Below are positions 27,321-34,977 of a stretch of 64,000 bases of DNA, in pieces. The stretch covers positions 1 through 64,000 of the forward strand of contig CAJBES010000202.1 of assembly GCA_903952145.1 (NCBI GenBank). Direction: 5' to 3'. Position numbers and translations under genes: made by a program. Below the pieces are notes generated by a model. It did no database searches. It saw only the letters and a program-made list of their open reading frames with translations, and was not told where the DNA came from. This DNA is from an uncultured Opitutaceae bacterium (GTDB lineage Bacteria; Verrucomicrobiota; Verrucomicrobiia; Opitutales; Opitutaceae). How positions within the stretch are numbered: the stretch's first letter is position 1; every line of letters starts with the position of its first letter.

Positions 27321-27550
27321 TTAAACGACCACAGCCGCTTTCGGCACTATCTTGCAGGGGGGCCTGCCTTGCGCTTCAGGGCCGACGGTGGTGCGGGTCG
27401 TGCTGATGGCTGCCTGAATCGCACCTCTGCTGAGATGGGGAAGCTCCTGCGTAACTCACACCGCCCTGAGGAAATCGCCCCCAAAGCCCTTGGAAATGAA
27501 CCTTACGTCCTTGGGCTTGCTGCGAAAAAACGGGCACCCAGCATCGCCCC
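27321..27550. other. Intergenic spacer with a long imperfect hairpin
   Basis: No gene is supported here. At 27374-27471 the arms CTTCAGGGC and GCCCTGAGG pair over 9 bp (one G-U), and inside them GGTGGTG can pair with CACACC with a bulge, enclosing about 60 nt. It could be a structured RNA or simply a chance fold in GC-rich DNA; it has no T-run, so it is not a terminator. It is a low-confidence observation. Confidence 0.25.
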
Positions 27551-28042
27551 GTGGCAAGGCTTCCATTTTCGTTCAATGCCATCGGGTTGTTCAGCCTGAT
27601 CGCCCTGTGTCCAACGGTTTCGGCCACACCGCGGCACGAAACTTACATTGCCGGCCATTATGTGGCCGCCTCGCCTCAACCCGATTTGCGCCCGGCCGCG
27701 GAGGTCGCGCGGCTCGCCTGCCAGCTCGCTACCGCCCACCCCGGGGCTTTTGTCGTTCGGGGAGAGGGCAAATCCATGCAACCGCTCTACCCCAACGGCA
27801 CTTTGCTCGTCATCCAGCCCCGGCCCTTTGAGACGCTGGCGCGCGGTATGACCGTGGTGTTCCGCGACGACGCCAATCGTTTCATCGCCCACGTGCTCGT
27901 CGCCCGGACTGGGGACGGCTGGCGCACCGCCGGCCTCAACAACCGCCGCGACGACTACATCTGCGTGAAGGCCGACAATATCGCCGGAGTGGTCATCGCG
28001 GCTTACACCGAGATCAAAGACCGGTCTTTGGCCATGAACTAG
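27551..28042 (+). CDS. Exported S26B/S24-like Ser-His peptidase homologue
   Basis: 163 residues with an apparent signal sequence (about 1-25, FNAIGLFSLIALCPTVSA). The block GEGKSMQPLYPNGTLLVIQP (71-90) matches the S-M-x-P serine box of signal-peptidase and LexA-like folds, with nucleophile S75. In place of the general-base lysine, IAHVLVARTGDGWRTAGLNNRRDD (112-135) resembles the His-type box of ER/archaeal signal peptidases (IVHRV...GDNN..D), with H114 as the candidate base and D134/D135 following. So it looks like a secreted or membrane-anchored Ser/His peptidase-fold protein rather than a bacterial LepB. It is far shorter than LepB. Function is unknown, and activity is not assured. Confidence 0.6.
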   Translation: MARLPFSFNAIGLFSLIALCPTVSATPRHETYIAGHYVAASPQPDLRPAAEVARLACQLATAHPGAFVVRGEGKSMQPLYPNGTLLVIQPRPFETLARGMTVVFRDDANRFIAHVLVARTGDGWRTAGLNNRRDDYICVKADNIAGVVIAAYTEIKDRSLAMN

Positions 28043-28134
28043 CCCGGGGCTATTTGCCGGCACTTTTCATAGCCAGCACGGAGAATTATCGCCTTTGTCT
28101 GCTGCCGGTCGAAGTCGTTTCCTTCCCTGAACTG

Positions 28135-28785
28135 TCAGTGCGTCTGGCCGCCCTTGGCCTGGATGTCCCGCTGCGTCCCCAGCGACACTGCCACCGTTTT
28201 TTCGATGGCGTCGATCATCACGCTCAATACGAGGCTGGGCTGTCCGTCGCGCGCCTGCTCCGGCAGGAAGGGCACGTGCACAAAACCACCCCGCACCTGG
28301 GGCCGGGTGCGCAACGCATGCATCAGACCGTAGAAAACGTGATTGCACACGAAAGTGCCCGCCGTCTGCGAAACCGCCGCCGGGATGCCGCGCTTCCGCA
28401 ACGCGGCCACCACGGCCTTGATCGGGAGGGTGGACCAGTAAGCCGCCGGCCCGTTCTTCACGATCCGGACGTCCACCGGCTGCCGGCCGGCGTTGTCGGG
28501 GATCTGCGCGTCGTCAACATTGATGGCGATGCGCTCCGGTGTAATCTCCGCCCGGCCGCCCGCTTGGCCGACGCAAACCACCAGGGCCGGATCCAGCGCC
28601 AGCAGGTGTTTTTTCAAAGCGGCGACCGCCGCATCGAACCGGCACGGCAGCACCATCCCGGCAATCTCGTGCCCGCCGATGCGCCGGCCGTGCATGTGTC
28701 GGGCGATATCCGCCGATGGATTTACGGTGGCCCCGCCAAACGGTTCAAATCCGGTCACGAGGACTTTACGGGCTGCTTTCTTCAC
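28135..28785 (-). CDS. pcp: Pyroglutamyl-peptidase I
   Basis: 216 residues of the C15 cysteine peptidase family. The fold's opening KVLVTGFEPFGGATVNPS is followed by the catalytic triad in standard spacing: E84 (ITPERIAIN), C147 (TAGTFVCNHVFYGLMH) and H170 (GGFVHVPFLP). It removes N-terminal pyroglutamate from peptides in the cytosol, releasing free 5-oxoproline. It is the last gene of the pxpB-pxpC-pxpA-DUF969-DUF979-pcp operon, which links release of pyroglutamate directly to its conversion to glutamate. Confidence 0.95.
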   Translation of the reverse strand: MKKAARKVLVTGFEPFGGATVNPSADIARHMHGRRIGGHEIAGMVLPCRFDAAVAALKKHLLALDPALVVCVGQAGGRAEITPERIAINVDDAQIPDNAGRQPVDVRIVKNGPAAYWSTLPIKAVVAALRKRGIPAAVSQTAGTFVCNHVFYGLMHALRTRPQVRGGFVHVPFLPEQARDGQPSLVLSVMIDAIEKTVAVSLGTQRDIQAKGGQTH

Positions 28786-28788
28786 GGT

Positions 28789-29751
28789 TCAAAAACGATA
28801 GACGCACAAATACATCACGACGACATTGAAAATCCAGATGGCCGCCGCCATGGGGAGTTGCGTCTTGATGACCGCGTTCCGGTCTTCGAGTTCGAGCAGG
28901 AGCGCCGGCACCAAATTGAAATTGGCCGCCATCGGCGTGACGAGTGTGCCGCAGTAACCCGACAGCATGCCCAGGGCCCCCATGATGGCCGGATTGCCCC
29001 CTTGGGCTGTGACGATGAAGGGCAGGCCGATACCCAAGGTGACCACCGGGAACGCGGCAAAGGCATTGCCCATGATCATCGTGAACAGGGCCATACCGCC
29101 GCAGTAAGCCACCACTGCCACCAGCGGCAATTCCACAGGCAGGCCGGCTGCGACCAATCGCGCCACCACCTCACCCACTCCCGCCCTGCCGAAAATGCCA
29201 CCGAGGGCCGCAAGCATCTGGGGCAGCAGGAGCGTCCAACCCAGCACCTGCAGCAGCCGCCCGCCCTCCTGTAACGGCACGCGGGCCGGTGCCCGGGTGA
29301 TCCGCAACGCCAGCGCCAGCCCCGCCAGCACCGCCAACCCGAGCGATACCTGCGTCACTTGGGCCGGCGCCACGAGCATGACGGTCCCGCAACGCACCTT
29401 GTCCAATGTGAACCCGCCCACGAGCACGATGGCCGGGATCAGCACTGCCGGCGCCAACAGGCGGTTGCCGATGCGCTCCCCCGCCGCGGACCGCGCGGCG
29501 GTATCGGGCTTGGCGGCGAACGGCGCCGACACTTGATGCATCGCCGCAAGGAGCACCAGCAGCACAACGATGTAGCCTACCGCCACCGGTGGCAGAACCT
29601 TGCCCGCGGCAAAAACCACCGCCAGCAACCCCCAGAATATGGCCGAGCCCCAGCGGCGCGGATGCGCGGCATCCCGCGCCACCTGGAGGGCGGTAAGCGC
29701 CAGGAAAAAACCGGCGATGACGAAAAAATACTCCAGTCGCAGCAGCGTCAT
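28789..29751 (-). CDS. DUF979 membrane protein, probable 5-oxoproline transport component
   Basis: 320 residues from the ATG of MTLLRLEYFFVIAGFFLALTALQV, which overlaps the DUF969 stop (ATGA). About ten hydrophobic segments are visible, with conserved-looking loops GMALFTMIMGNAFAAFPVVTLGIGLP and SGYCGTLVTPMAANFNLVPALLLELED. DUF979 and DUF969 are a recurrent pair beside pcp and pxpABC genes and have been proposed to transport 5-oxoproline or related compounds. The pairing here is exact. Transport is inferred from context and topology, not shown. The stop is 3 bp before the pcp start. Confidence 0.85.
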   Translation of the reverse strand: MTLLRLEYFFVIAGFFLALTALQVARDAAHPRRWGSAIFWGLLAVVFAAGKVLPPVAVGYIVVLLVLLAAMHQVSAPFAAKPDTAARSAAGERIGNRLLAPAVLIPAIVLVGGFTLDKVRCGTVMLVAPAQVTQVSLGLAVLAGLALALRITRAPARVPLQEGGRLLQVLGWTLLLPQMLAALGGIFGRAGVGEVVARLVAAGLPVELPLVAVVAYCGGMALFTMIMGNAFAAFPVVTLGIGLPFIVTAQGGNPAIMGALGMLSGYCGTLVTPMAANFNLVPALLLELEDRNAVIKTQLPMAAAIWIFNVVVMYLCVYRF

Positions 29752-30434
29752 GGGGGCCCCTTCCGGGCCGGTGCGCCGCCGGCGGCCAGCTTGCGGTCCA
29801 ACGCGCGGTAACGCCACCAACCCACGCCCAGCACCCACAGAGCAGTCGGCAACCCCCACCAAGCAAGATGCATGAGCTTAACCTCCACCCCGACCGAGTC
29901 GAAAAATCCCTTCATCAGCAGCACCGGCCCTACGGCCACAAGAATGTCATCGGCAAAAAAATTTCCCGTGTTTTCGGCCGCCGCAGCCTGAGCACGGATG
30001 GCGGCGGTCGCCGCTGCACTCAGTTCGCCGTGCTGGGCCTGTGCGGCTCCTTCCGCCATCGGCGCGATCAACGGCCGCACCATCGAGGCGTGCCCGCCCA
30101 CATTCAGCCCCAGCATACTCGTCCCCTCGCGTATCGCCTGGTAGAGCAATAGCACCCGGCCTGCCGTCGCGGCCCCGGCCTGTTTGATGAGCACCGCGGC
30201 GCGCTCCTGCAGCCCGTGCTTCTCCAGCAGGCCGATGACCGGCATCATCAGAATGACAGGCAGGGTCATGAACCGGTTGTCGATGAAGAATTCCCCGAGC
30301 ATCCTCATGATCGCTTCGAACGAAAAGCCCGCGATCAGCCCCGTCACCACTCCGGCAGCCAGCACTGAAAGCAGGGTGTTGAGCCGCAGGGCGAAGCCCA
30401 GCGCGACCAGCAGGATGCCGGTGAGCTTGATCAT
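29748..30434 (-). CDS. DUF969 membrane protein, probable 5-oxoproline transport component
   Basis: 228 residues, about six hydrophobic segments, opening MIKLTGILLVALGFALRLNTLLSVLAAGVVTGLIAG and containing FFIDNRFMTLPVILMMPVIGLLEKHGLQERA, which is characteristic of DUF969. It is the first half of the DUF969-DUF979 pair and overlaps both neighbours by ATGA (pxpA stop at its start, DUF979 start at its stop). The tight coupling argues for stoichiometric production with its partner and the oxoprolinase subunits. Confidence 0.87.
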   Translation of the reverse strand: MIKLTGILLVALGFALRLNTLLSVLAAGVVTGLIAGFSFEAIMRMLGEFFIDNRFMTLPVILMMPVIGLLEKHGLQERAAVLIKQAGAATAGRVLLLYQAIREGTSMLGLNVGGHASMVRPLIAPMAEGAAQAQHGELSAAATAAIRAQAAAAENTGNFFADDILVAVGPVLLMKGFFDSVGVEVKLMHLAWWGLPTALWVLGVGWWRYRALDRKLAAGGAPARKGPP

Positions 30435-31180
30435 GCCATGGGCGCCTGAATCCGGATCCCCTCCGCCGCCAGCTCCCGGCGCAGCCGGTGCGCCAAAGCG
30501 ACCGCATGCGCGCCGTCACCATGAAGACAGACGGTTTCCGCCGCGATTGGCACCTCGGTGCCGTCCGTTGCCCGCACGCAGCCGGTTTTGATCATGCGCA
30601 CCAGTTGGGCGACCATGGCCGTTTCGTCAGCAATCAGTGCATCGGGCCGGCTCCGCGGAGTCAGTGAGCCGTCCCGCTGGTAGGTGCGGTCGGCAAAAAT
30701 CTCCGGCACAACGCGAAGATCAGACTGAGCCCGCGCCACCCGCTCAAGCTCGCTGCCGGCCAGGACAAAGAAACGCAGCCGCTCCCCGGCTGCCTTGACC
30801 GCATCGGTGACTGCCCCGGCCAGCTCGCGGTCCCGCGCAGCCATGTTATAGAGCGCACCGTGAAGTTTCACGTGGCTTAAGCACAATCCCGCATTTACGG
30901 CCACTGCCTGCAAAGCTCCGATCTGCTCCAGGACCAACGCGGCCGCGGCCCGGGGTGTGATGCAGATTTCCCTGCGCCCAAAGTTCTCCCGGTCGGCAAA
31001 GCCGGGATGCGCCCCGATGGCCACCCCGTGCCGTTTTGCCAGCGCCACGGTCGCCGCCATCGTCGCGGCGTTGCCCGCATGCTGGCCGCACGCGATGTTG
31101 GCCGACGTGATCAGCGGCATCAGTGCGGCGTCATGCCCCGCGCCCTCGCCAAGATCGCAATTGATATCGATGGATTTCAT
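30431..31180 (-). CDS. pxpA: 5-oxoprolinase subunit PxpA (LamB/YcsF family)
   Basis: 249 residues. The N-terminal DINCDLGEGAGHDAALMPLITSANIACGQHAG and the following GVAIGAHPGFADRENFGRREI are the signature of LamB/YcsF proteins, a (beta/alpha)7 barrel. With PxpB and PxpC it forms the prokaryotic ATP-dependent 5-oxoprolinase, which opens 5-oxoproline to L-glutamate. Here the ORF has the expected length (about 250) and overlaps pxpC upstream and DUF969 downstream by four bases each. The complete PxpABC set makes the assignment firm. Confidence 0.96.
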   Translation of the reverse strand: MKSIDINCDLGEGAGHDAALMPLITSANIACGQHAGNAATMAATVALAKRHGVAIGAHPGFADRENFGRREICITPRAAAALVLEQIGALQAVAVNAGLCLSHVKLHGALYNMAARDRELAGAVTDAVKAAGERLRFFVLAGSELERVARAQSDLRVVPEIFADRTYQRDGSLTPRSRPDALIADETAMVAQLVRMIKTGCVRATDGTEVPIAAETVCLHGDGAHAVALAHRLRRELAAEGIRIQAPMA

Positions 31181-32103
31181 CGGTGCTTCTGCGCCAGTCC
31201 CTGGCGCAAAATTGCCAGGGCGTGCTCGCGCGCAAGGGTTAAACGGTGCGCCTCCGTCAGCGTGACTTCGATAAATCGCACTTGGTCTCCCGGCCGTAGT
31301 TGCGCCAGGAGGGGCAGATCCGCACTGATCACATGCGCCACCAGCGGGTAGCCGCCGATCGTCTGTGCATCAGCCGCCAACACGATCGGCTGGCCGTCAG
31401 GCGGCACCTGCACTGCGCCCGGCGCCACGGCGGATGAAATCAAATCACCCGAAACCGCCCGCACCAATGGCGCACCTTGCAGCCGGATCCCCATGCGATC
31501 GGACTGCCGCAGGACTGCGTATTCCCCCCGCCACCATTCCCGGTCGAATTCACCACCCTGGGCGCCCTGCACCACCCGCAGGGTCGGACTCGCCGCATAC
31601 GCCGGCATGATCCGGGGATCGAGCCGCCAGTTTTCGACGGACAGTGTATTGGCCGGACGCGCCACCGTGATGACATCACCAGCCCGCAGTGCCCGGCCCT
31701 GCCCGCCGCCCCAGCCGCCGCGCAGATAGGTTCCGCGGCCGCCCAAAGTGACAGGCACATCGAAACCACCCGCCACCGCCAGATACAAGCGGCAGCCGGC
31801 ATCAAGCCTGCCCCAGCGCAGGCGCGTGCCCGCCCTCAAACGGTGCGGCCTCCATGGCTCCAATTCTCCTCCGGCTGCCCCGGTCACCGCCACGAAAGCA
31901 TCCTCCAGAAATTCCAGTTCCGCGCCTACCATGGTCATTTCCAAACCCGCCGCATCCTCGGCATTGCCCACCAGCAGATTGGCCACGCGCATCGCAAAAC
32001 CGTCCATCGCCCCGCCCACCGGCACGCCCATGGCCCTCAGGCCTGGACGACCGAGATCCTGGATCATCGAGAGCATGCCGCCGTGGACGACTTTTATTTC
32101 CAT
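31177..32103 (-). CDS. pxpC: 5-oxoprolinase subunit PxpC (biotin-dependent carboxyltransferase-like)
   Basis: 308 residues from the ATG of MEIKVVHGGMLSMIQDLGRPG; the open frame upstream of this overlaps pxpB and is not PxpC-like. The IQDLGRPGLRAMGVPVGGAMD segment and GLEMTMVGAELEF identify the KipA/AHS2 family. It is one of the three subunits of ATP-dependent 5-oxoprolinase. The start overlaps the pxpB end by 10 bases, and its stop overlaps pxpA by ATGA, so all three subunits are translationally coupled. Confidence 0.95.
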   Translation of the reverse strand: MEIKVVHGGMLSMIQDLGRPGLRAMGVPVGGAMDGFAMRVANLLVGNAEDAAGLEMTMVGAELEFLEDAFVAVTGAAGGELEPWRPHRLRAGTRLRWGRLDAGCRLYLAVAGGFDVPVTLGGRGTYLRGGWGGGQGRALRAGDVITVARPANTLSVENWRLDPRIMPAYAASPTLRVVQGAQGGEFDREWWRGEYAVLRQSDRMGIRLQGAPLVRAVSGDLISSAVAPGAVQVPPDGQPIVLAADAQTIGGYPLVAHVISADLPLLAQLRPGDQVRFIEVTLTEAHRLTLAREHALAILRQGLAQKHR

Positions 32104-32765
32104 GTCGCGAACTCCTCCTGCGAGATGGACCGAAATCGCACCCGGTCGCCGACGCGTAATAGCGCCGCCCGGACTGCAGCCGCGTTGAACAAGGTCATCG
32201 GCGTGCGACCAATCAGATTCCAGCCGCCCGGCGAAGCCAGCGGGTAAATCCCGGTTTGCGCCCCACCTAGGCCCACGCTGCCGGCCGGGACTGCGGTGCG
32301 TGGTTTCGCCAGTCTGGGCGTGTGCAATCCCTCCGGCAGGCCGGCCAGATAGGGGAAACCCGGGGTGAAGCCGACCGCAGCGACCCGATACTCCGCCCGA
32401 CAGTGCAGCGCCGCCACCTCCGCCGGTTCCAAGCCGGTATGCATCGCCACACGCCGGAGGTCGGGGGCATACTCCGCCGCATAACAAACCGGGATGACCA
32501 CCTCGCGGCCCTCCGACCGCACATTTCCGCTCAGCCGGCTCACGCGCTGCTCGAGGGCGGTACGGAGCTCGTTATAGTCACGCAGCTTCAGGAGGTCATA
32601 AAAAACCGTAACAGTGCCAAAAGCCGGCACCACGTCCACCACCCCGGGAAGCGGTTCCATGGCCAGTGAGTCCGCCAATACCCGCGCCTGATCAAGCATC
32701 GCAGCATCCATCCCGGCCCCGAACTCGATCATCAGTGCCGTATCGCCGAGTGGTGCGAGTCGCAT
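32094..32765 (-). CDS. pxpB: 5-oxoprolinase subunit PxpB (KipI family)
   Basis: 223 residues from the ATG of MRLAPLGDTALMIEFGAGMD. The AHS1/KipI signature is complete: GVVDVVPAFGTVTVFYD, IPVCYAAEYAPDLRRVA, and GFTPGFPYLAGLPEGLHTPRLAKPRTAVPAGSVGLGGAQTGIYPLASPGGWNLIGRT. In Bacillus the homologue KipI binds the KinA kinase, but next to PxpA and PxpC it is the oxoprolinase subunit. It is the first gene of the operon; the 208 bp upstream hold the divergent promoter of the PocR-AraC regulator and a striking dyad. Confidence 0.95.
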   Translation of the reverse strand: MRLAPLGDTALMIEFGAGMDAAMLDQARVLADSLAMEPLPGVVDVVPAFGTVTVFYDLLKLRDYNELRTALEQRVSRLSGNVRSEGREVVIPVCYAAEYAPDLRRVAMHTGLEPAEVAALHCRAEYRVAAVGFTPGFPYLAGLPEGLHTPRLAKPRTAVPAGSVGLGGAQTGIYPLASPGGWNLIGRTPMTLFNAAAVRAALLRVGDRVRFRSISQEEFATWK

Positions 32766-32872
32766 TGCGCCATTTTCGGCCCCGGCGCGCAGCTGGCAAG
32801 TCCCGAACCTAACGCCCATCACCGGGCGGGCATCGGCCGGCGCCACCGCCTTTCCCCACCCGTTCCAGCCAA

Positions 32873-32929
32873 GCAGTCGGATATGACAAATGCAAATACC
32901 CGGAATGCGCCCGTCTCATATCAGACTGC
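32873..32929. promoter_or_regulatory. Long-armed inverted repeat in the pxpB / araC divergent spacer
   Basis: GCAGTCGGATATGA (32873-32886) and TCATATCAGACTGC (32916-32929) are inverted copies matching at 13 of 14 bases. Their centres are 43 bp apart, close to four helical turns, so two protein monomers or dimers could bind the same face. The right arm lies 45 bp upstream of the regulator's ATG; the left arm lies 108 bp upstream of the pxpB ATG. It is the best candidate operator for the PocR-AraC protein. Confidence 0.7.
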
Positions 32930-32973
32930 TTACTCATTGCGCGCTGAACCCTCCCTCGCCTAACCTCAGGCCA

Positions 32974-33882
32974 ATGGAAGCAACCAAACCGACCAGATAC
33001 AGCCAAACTCTAGTCGGACAGCTGCGCACCTTGCAGATCTACCGCGACTACGAAAAGGCCTTCCGGGACACCACCGGCCTGCCGCTCAGCCTCCGTCCCA
33101 CCGATGCCTTCGACCGCCCCCATCACGACGATCCCAATGAAAATCCGTTTTGCACCCTGATCGCCCAGACCAACCAGAGTTGCGCGGCCTGTCTCCAGTT
33201 GCAGCGCAAGGTTGAGGAGGCCGCCAAATCCGATTCCAAAACACTGAAGTGCTTTGCCGGCCTCTGCGAATCCGCCGTGCCCATCCGCGTGGGCGAGAAC
33301 CTCATCGCCTTCCTGCAGACCGGCCAAATTCTCCTCCACGAGCCCACCAAAGCGCAGTTCACTCAGACCACCCGGCAGCTCCTCAAATGGGGCACCCAGG
33401 TGGATTTGAAGCAACTCGAGGAGGCCTATTTTCAGTCCCGTGTGCTCACCAAGCAGCAATACGAGTCCATCGTCCGCCTCCTCACGATCTTCGCCCAGCA
33501 TCTCTCCAGCCTCAGCAATCAGCTCACGGTGCGTGACCAAATGGCGGAATCACCCACGGTCACCAAAGCGCGGGCCTATATCACCAAACACCAGGACGAG
33601 GCCATCTCGCTCAACCAGGTGGCGCAAGCCGTCAACATGAGTGCGTTCTACTTTTGCAAGACCTTCAAGAAGTCCACCGGCCTGACCTTTACCGACTATC
33701 TTGCCCGCGTGCGCATCGAAAAGGTGAAAAACCTCCTGCTCAACCCGCACAAGCGCATCAGCGAGGCCGCCTATGAGGCCGGCTTCCAATCGCTCTCCCA
33801 GTTCAATCGTGTCTTCCGCAAAGTCGCCGGCGAAGCCCCGACGGCCTACCGCGAGCGGATCCACACCACCTCAATGCACTGA
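32974..33882 (+). CDS. PocR-domain AraC-family transcriptional regulator
   Basis: 302 residues from the ATG at 32974 (MEATKPTRYSQTL); upstream in-frame codons would extend into the operator region. The N-terminal half (about 15-170) resembles the PocR ligand-binding domain, with FCTLIAQTNQSCAACLQLQ, CFAGLCESAVPIRVGENLIAFLQTGQIL and four cysteines. Residues about 195-290 are a double HTH of AraC type (DEAISLNQVAQAVNMSAFYFCKTFKKSTGLTFTDYLARVRIEKV...AAYEAGFQSLSQFNRVFRKVAG). It is divergent from the 5-oxoproline operon, which is the obvious regulatory target; PocR domains bind small organic ligands, so a pyroglutamate- or glutamate-linked inducer is plausible but unproven. Confidence 0.87.
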   Translation: MEATKPTRYSQTLVGQLRTLQIYRDYEKAFRDTTGLPLSLRPTDAFDRPHHDDPNENPFCTLIAQTNQSCAACLQLQRKVEEAAKSDSKTLKCFAGLCESAVPIRVGENLIAFLQTGQILLHEPTKAQFTQTTRQLLKWGTQVDLKQLEEAYFQSRVLTKQQYESIVRLLTIFAQHLSSLSNQLTVRDQMAESPTVTKARAYITKHQDEAISLNQVAQAVNMSAFYFCKTFKKSTGLTFTDYLARVRIEKVKNLLLNPHKRISEAAYEAGFQSLSQFNRVFRKVAGEAPTAYRERIHTTSMH

Positions 33883-34317
33883 GGCCGCAGCGCTCGGCCG
33901 CGCATGTTTGTTATGCTGGCAGAGGGCGCAGAACACCCCGATTTCGCGGCCCGCTACCTGTTCGATGGCGCGCTTGAGCAGCGCGAGATCCGTTTCGTGG
34001 CAGCCTGCCGGCCCGTGGGAGATGTCCACCTGGGTCAGCACCAACCCCTCGTTCAGCACCTGCTCCATCGTGCGGAAATAGACCAGCAATGGGTTCAGCC
34101 CGCAGGTGCACTCGGGCCTTGGTTGGGCCGCATGAAGTCGCCCGGGGGTCGCTTTCAAGGCTTCAAAGACCTGGCCGAGGGTCCAGTCCATCATGAAGAC
34201 CAGGGCCTCAGGATTAGCCAAAGGCGACGAGGCCCGTTCAGTGCGCAGCAGGGTTTCCCATTGGCGCCGCAGTTGCGGACGCCGGGCGCACAGCGAGCTA
34301 TACACTTCATCCTGCAT
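33871..34317 (-). CDS. Cysteine-rich hypothetical protein
   Basis: 148 residues from the ATG at 34317; a TTG ten codons upstream (34347) is an alternative. The N-terminal half is helical and charged (QLRRQWETLLRTERASSPLANPEALVFMMDWTLGQVFEAL). The C-terminal half carries six ordered Cys/His positions, ECTCGLNPL (C70, C72), ISHGPAGCHE (C106) and FCALCQHNKH (C130, C133), suggesting a metal- or heme-binding site. I do not recognise the family. It converges on the PocR-AraC gene, overlapping its end by 12 bp, and is divergent from the cbb3 oxidase cluster, so a redox-related role is possible but speculative. Confidence 0.6.
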   Translation of the reverse strand: MQDEVYSSLCARRPQLRRQWETLLRTERASSPLANPEALVFMMDWTLGQVFEALKATPGRLHAAQPRPECTCGLNPLLVYFRTMEQVLNEGLVLTQVDISHGPAGCHETDLALLKRAIEQVAGREIGVFCALCQHNKHARPSAAASVH

Positions 34318-34723
34318 AGCTCCCACTATGTCAGGTCCCGGCCACAACTGCTTCGCATCGATTGCCCAAGCGTGCGCATCTTTTGCGTGCGCAAATCTTG
34401 ACTAGAACATTGGATGCACAACTCTGGCCAAGTTCTGCGGAGTGAATATGGCCCCCTCAATCAACCTGCCATCGTGAGAATATCGCCACATTAACCCATG
34501 AGCGCTGCCCATAAACCAGCCGAGGCCGAAAGCCGGCAGACTGCCTGCAACCTCTGGCAGGCCGGCGGTTGCATCCCCGGAAGCGGCCTGAAAAACCGGC
34601 TGGCCGCCAGGGGATTTCACCCGCAACATCTTGGCCGCGGCAGCGATCACAGAAAACGAGCCGCCTCTCTCGCAAGCGCCCTACTGCTCTACCCTCAACC
34701 CAAAAGCCGTTAACTCGCCCACC
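34318..34723. other. Divergent spacer upstream of the cbb3 oxidase cluster
   Basis: About 400 bp with no supported gene. It contains a direct repeat GCGTGCGCA at 34370-34378 and 34385-34393 (15-bp period); the second copy lies in a near-palindrome TTGCGTGCGCAA. I looked for an FNR-type TTGAT-N4-ATCAA box, which oxidase clusters often have, and did not find one. Small frames in this stretch have no recognisable motif. The spacer presumably drives the cysteine-rich gene on one side and ccoS-ccoNO on the other. Confidence 0.4.
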
Positions 34724-34927
34724 ATGTCCGTCATCCCTCTCACCCTCACGATCAGCCTGTGCCTGGTCTTTACCTTCCTCGTATTCTTCCTGCGGGAGAA
34801 CTCCCGCCGCCGCTTCAGCAGCGCCGAACGCGATTCCCTGCTGCCGTTGGCCGAGGAAACCCCGCACGTGATGTCATCCCCCCACACCGACTCGGCCGGG
34901 AATGATTGCGGCCCCGACCTGCGTTAA
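34724..34927 (+). CDS. ccoS: cbb3 oxidase assembly protein CcoS
   Basis: 67 residues from the ATG of MSVIPLTLTISLCLVFTFLVFFLRENSRRRFSSAE. A single membrane helix (about 4-23) followed by a short polar segment with an acidic/aromatic tail is the CcoS pattern; the protein is needed in other bacteria to install heme or copper in the CcoN subunit. CcoS usually sits next to ccoI, but here it opens the cluster, 50 bp upstream of ccoNO. The identification relies on size, topology and neighbours, since CcoS is poorly conserved. Confidence 0.7.
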   Translation: MSVIPLTLTISLCLVFTFLVFFLRENSRRRFSSAERDSLLPLAEETPHVMSSPHTDSAGNDCGPDLR

Positions 34928-34977
34928 GCCTGCTGCCGGCTTGATCCGCGGTTTCACCTCCTAAAGTATCCACACCC

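Noticed and set aside
27321-27550. SRP (4.5S) RNA or 6S RNA in the spacer after ychF
   Set aside because: Size is near, but the GGAAG-AGCAG core of SRP RNA and the central bubble layout of 6S RNA are not present.
34318-34723. FNR/ANR box upstream of the cbb3 cluster
   Set aside because: No TTGAT-N4-ATCAA match; the closest strings lack the second half-site.
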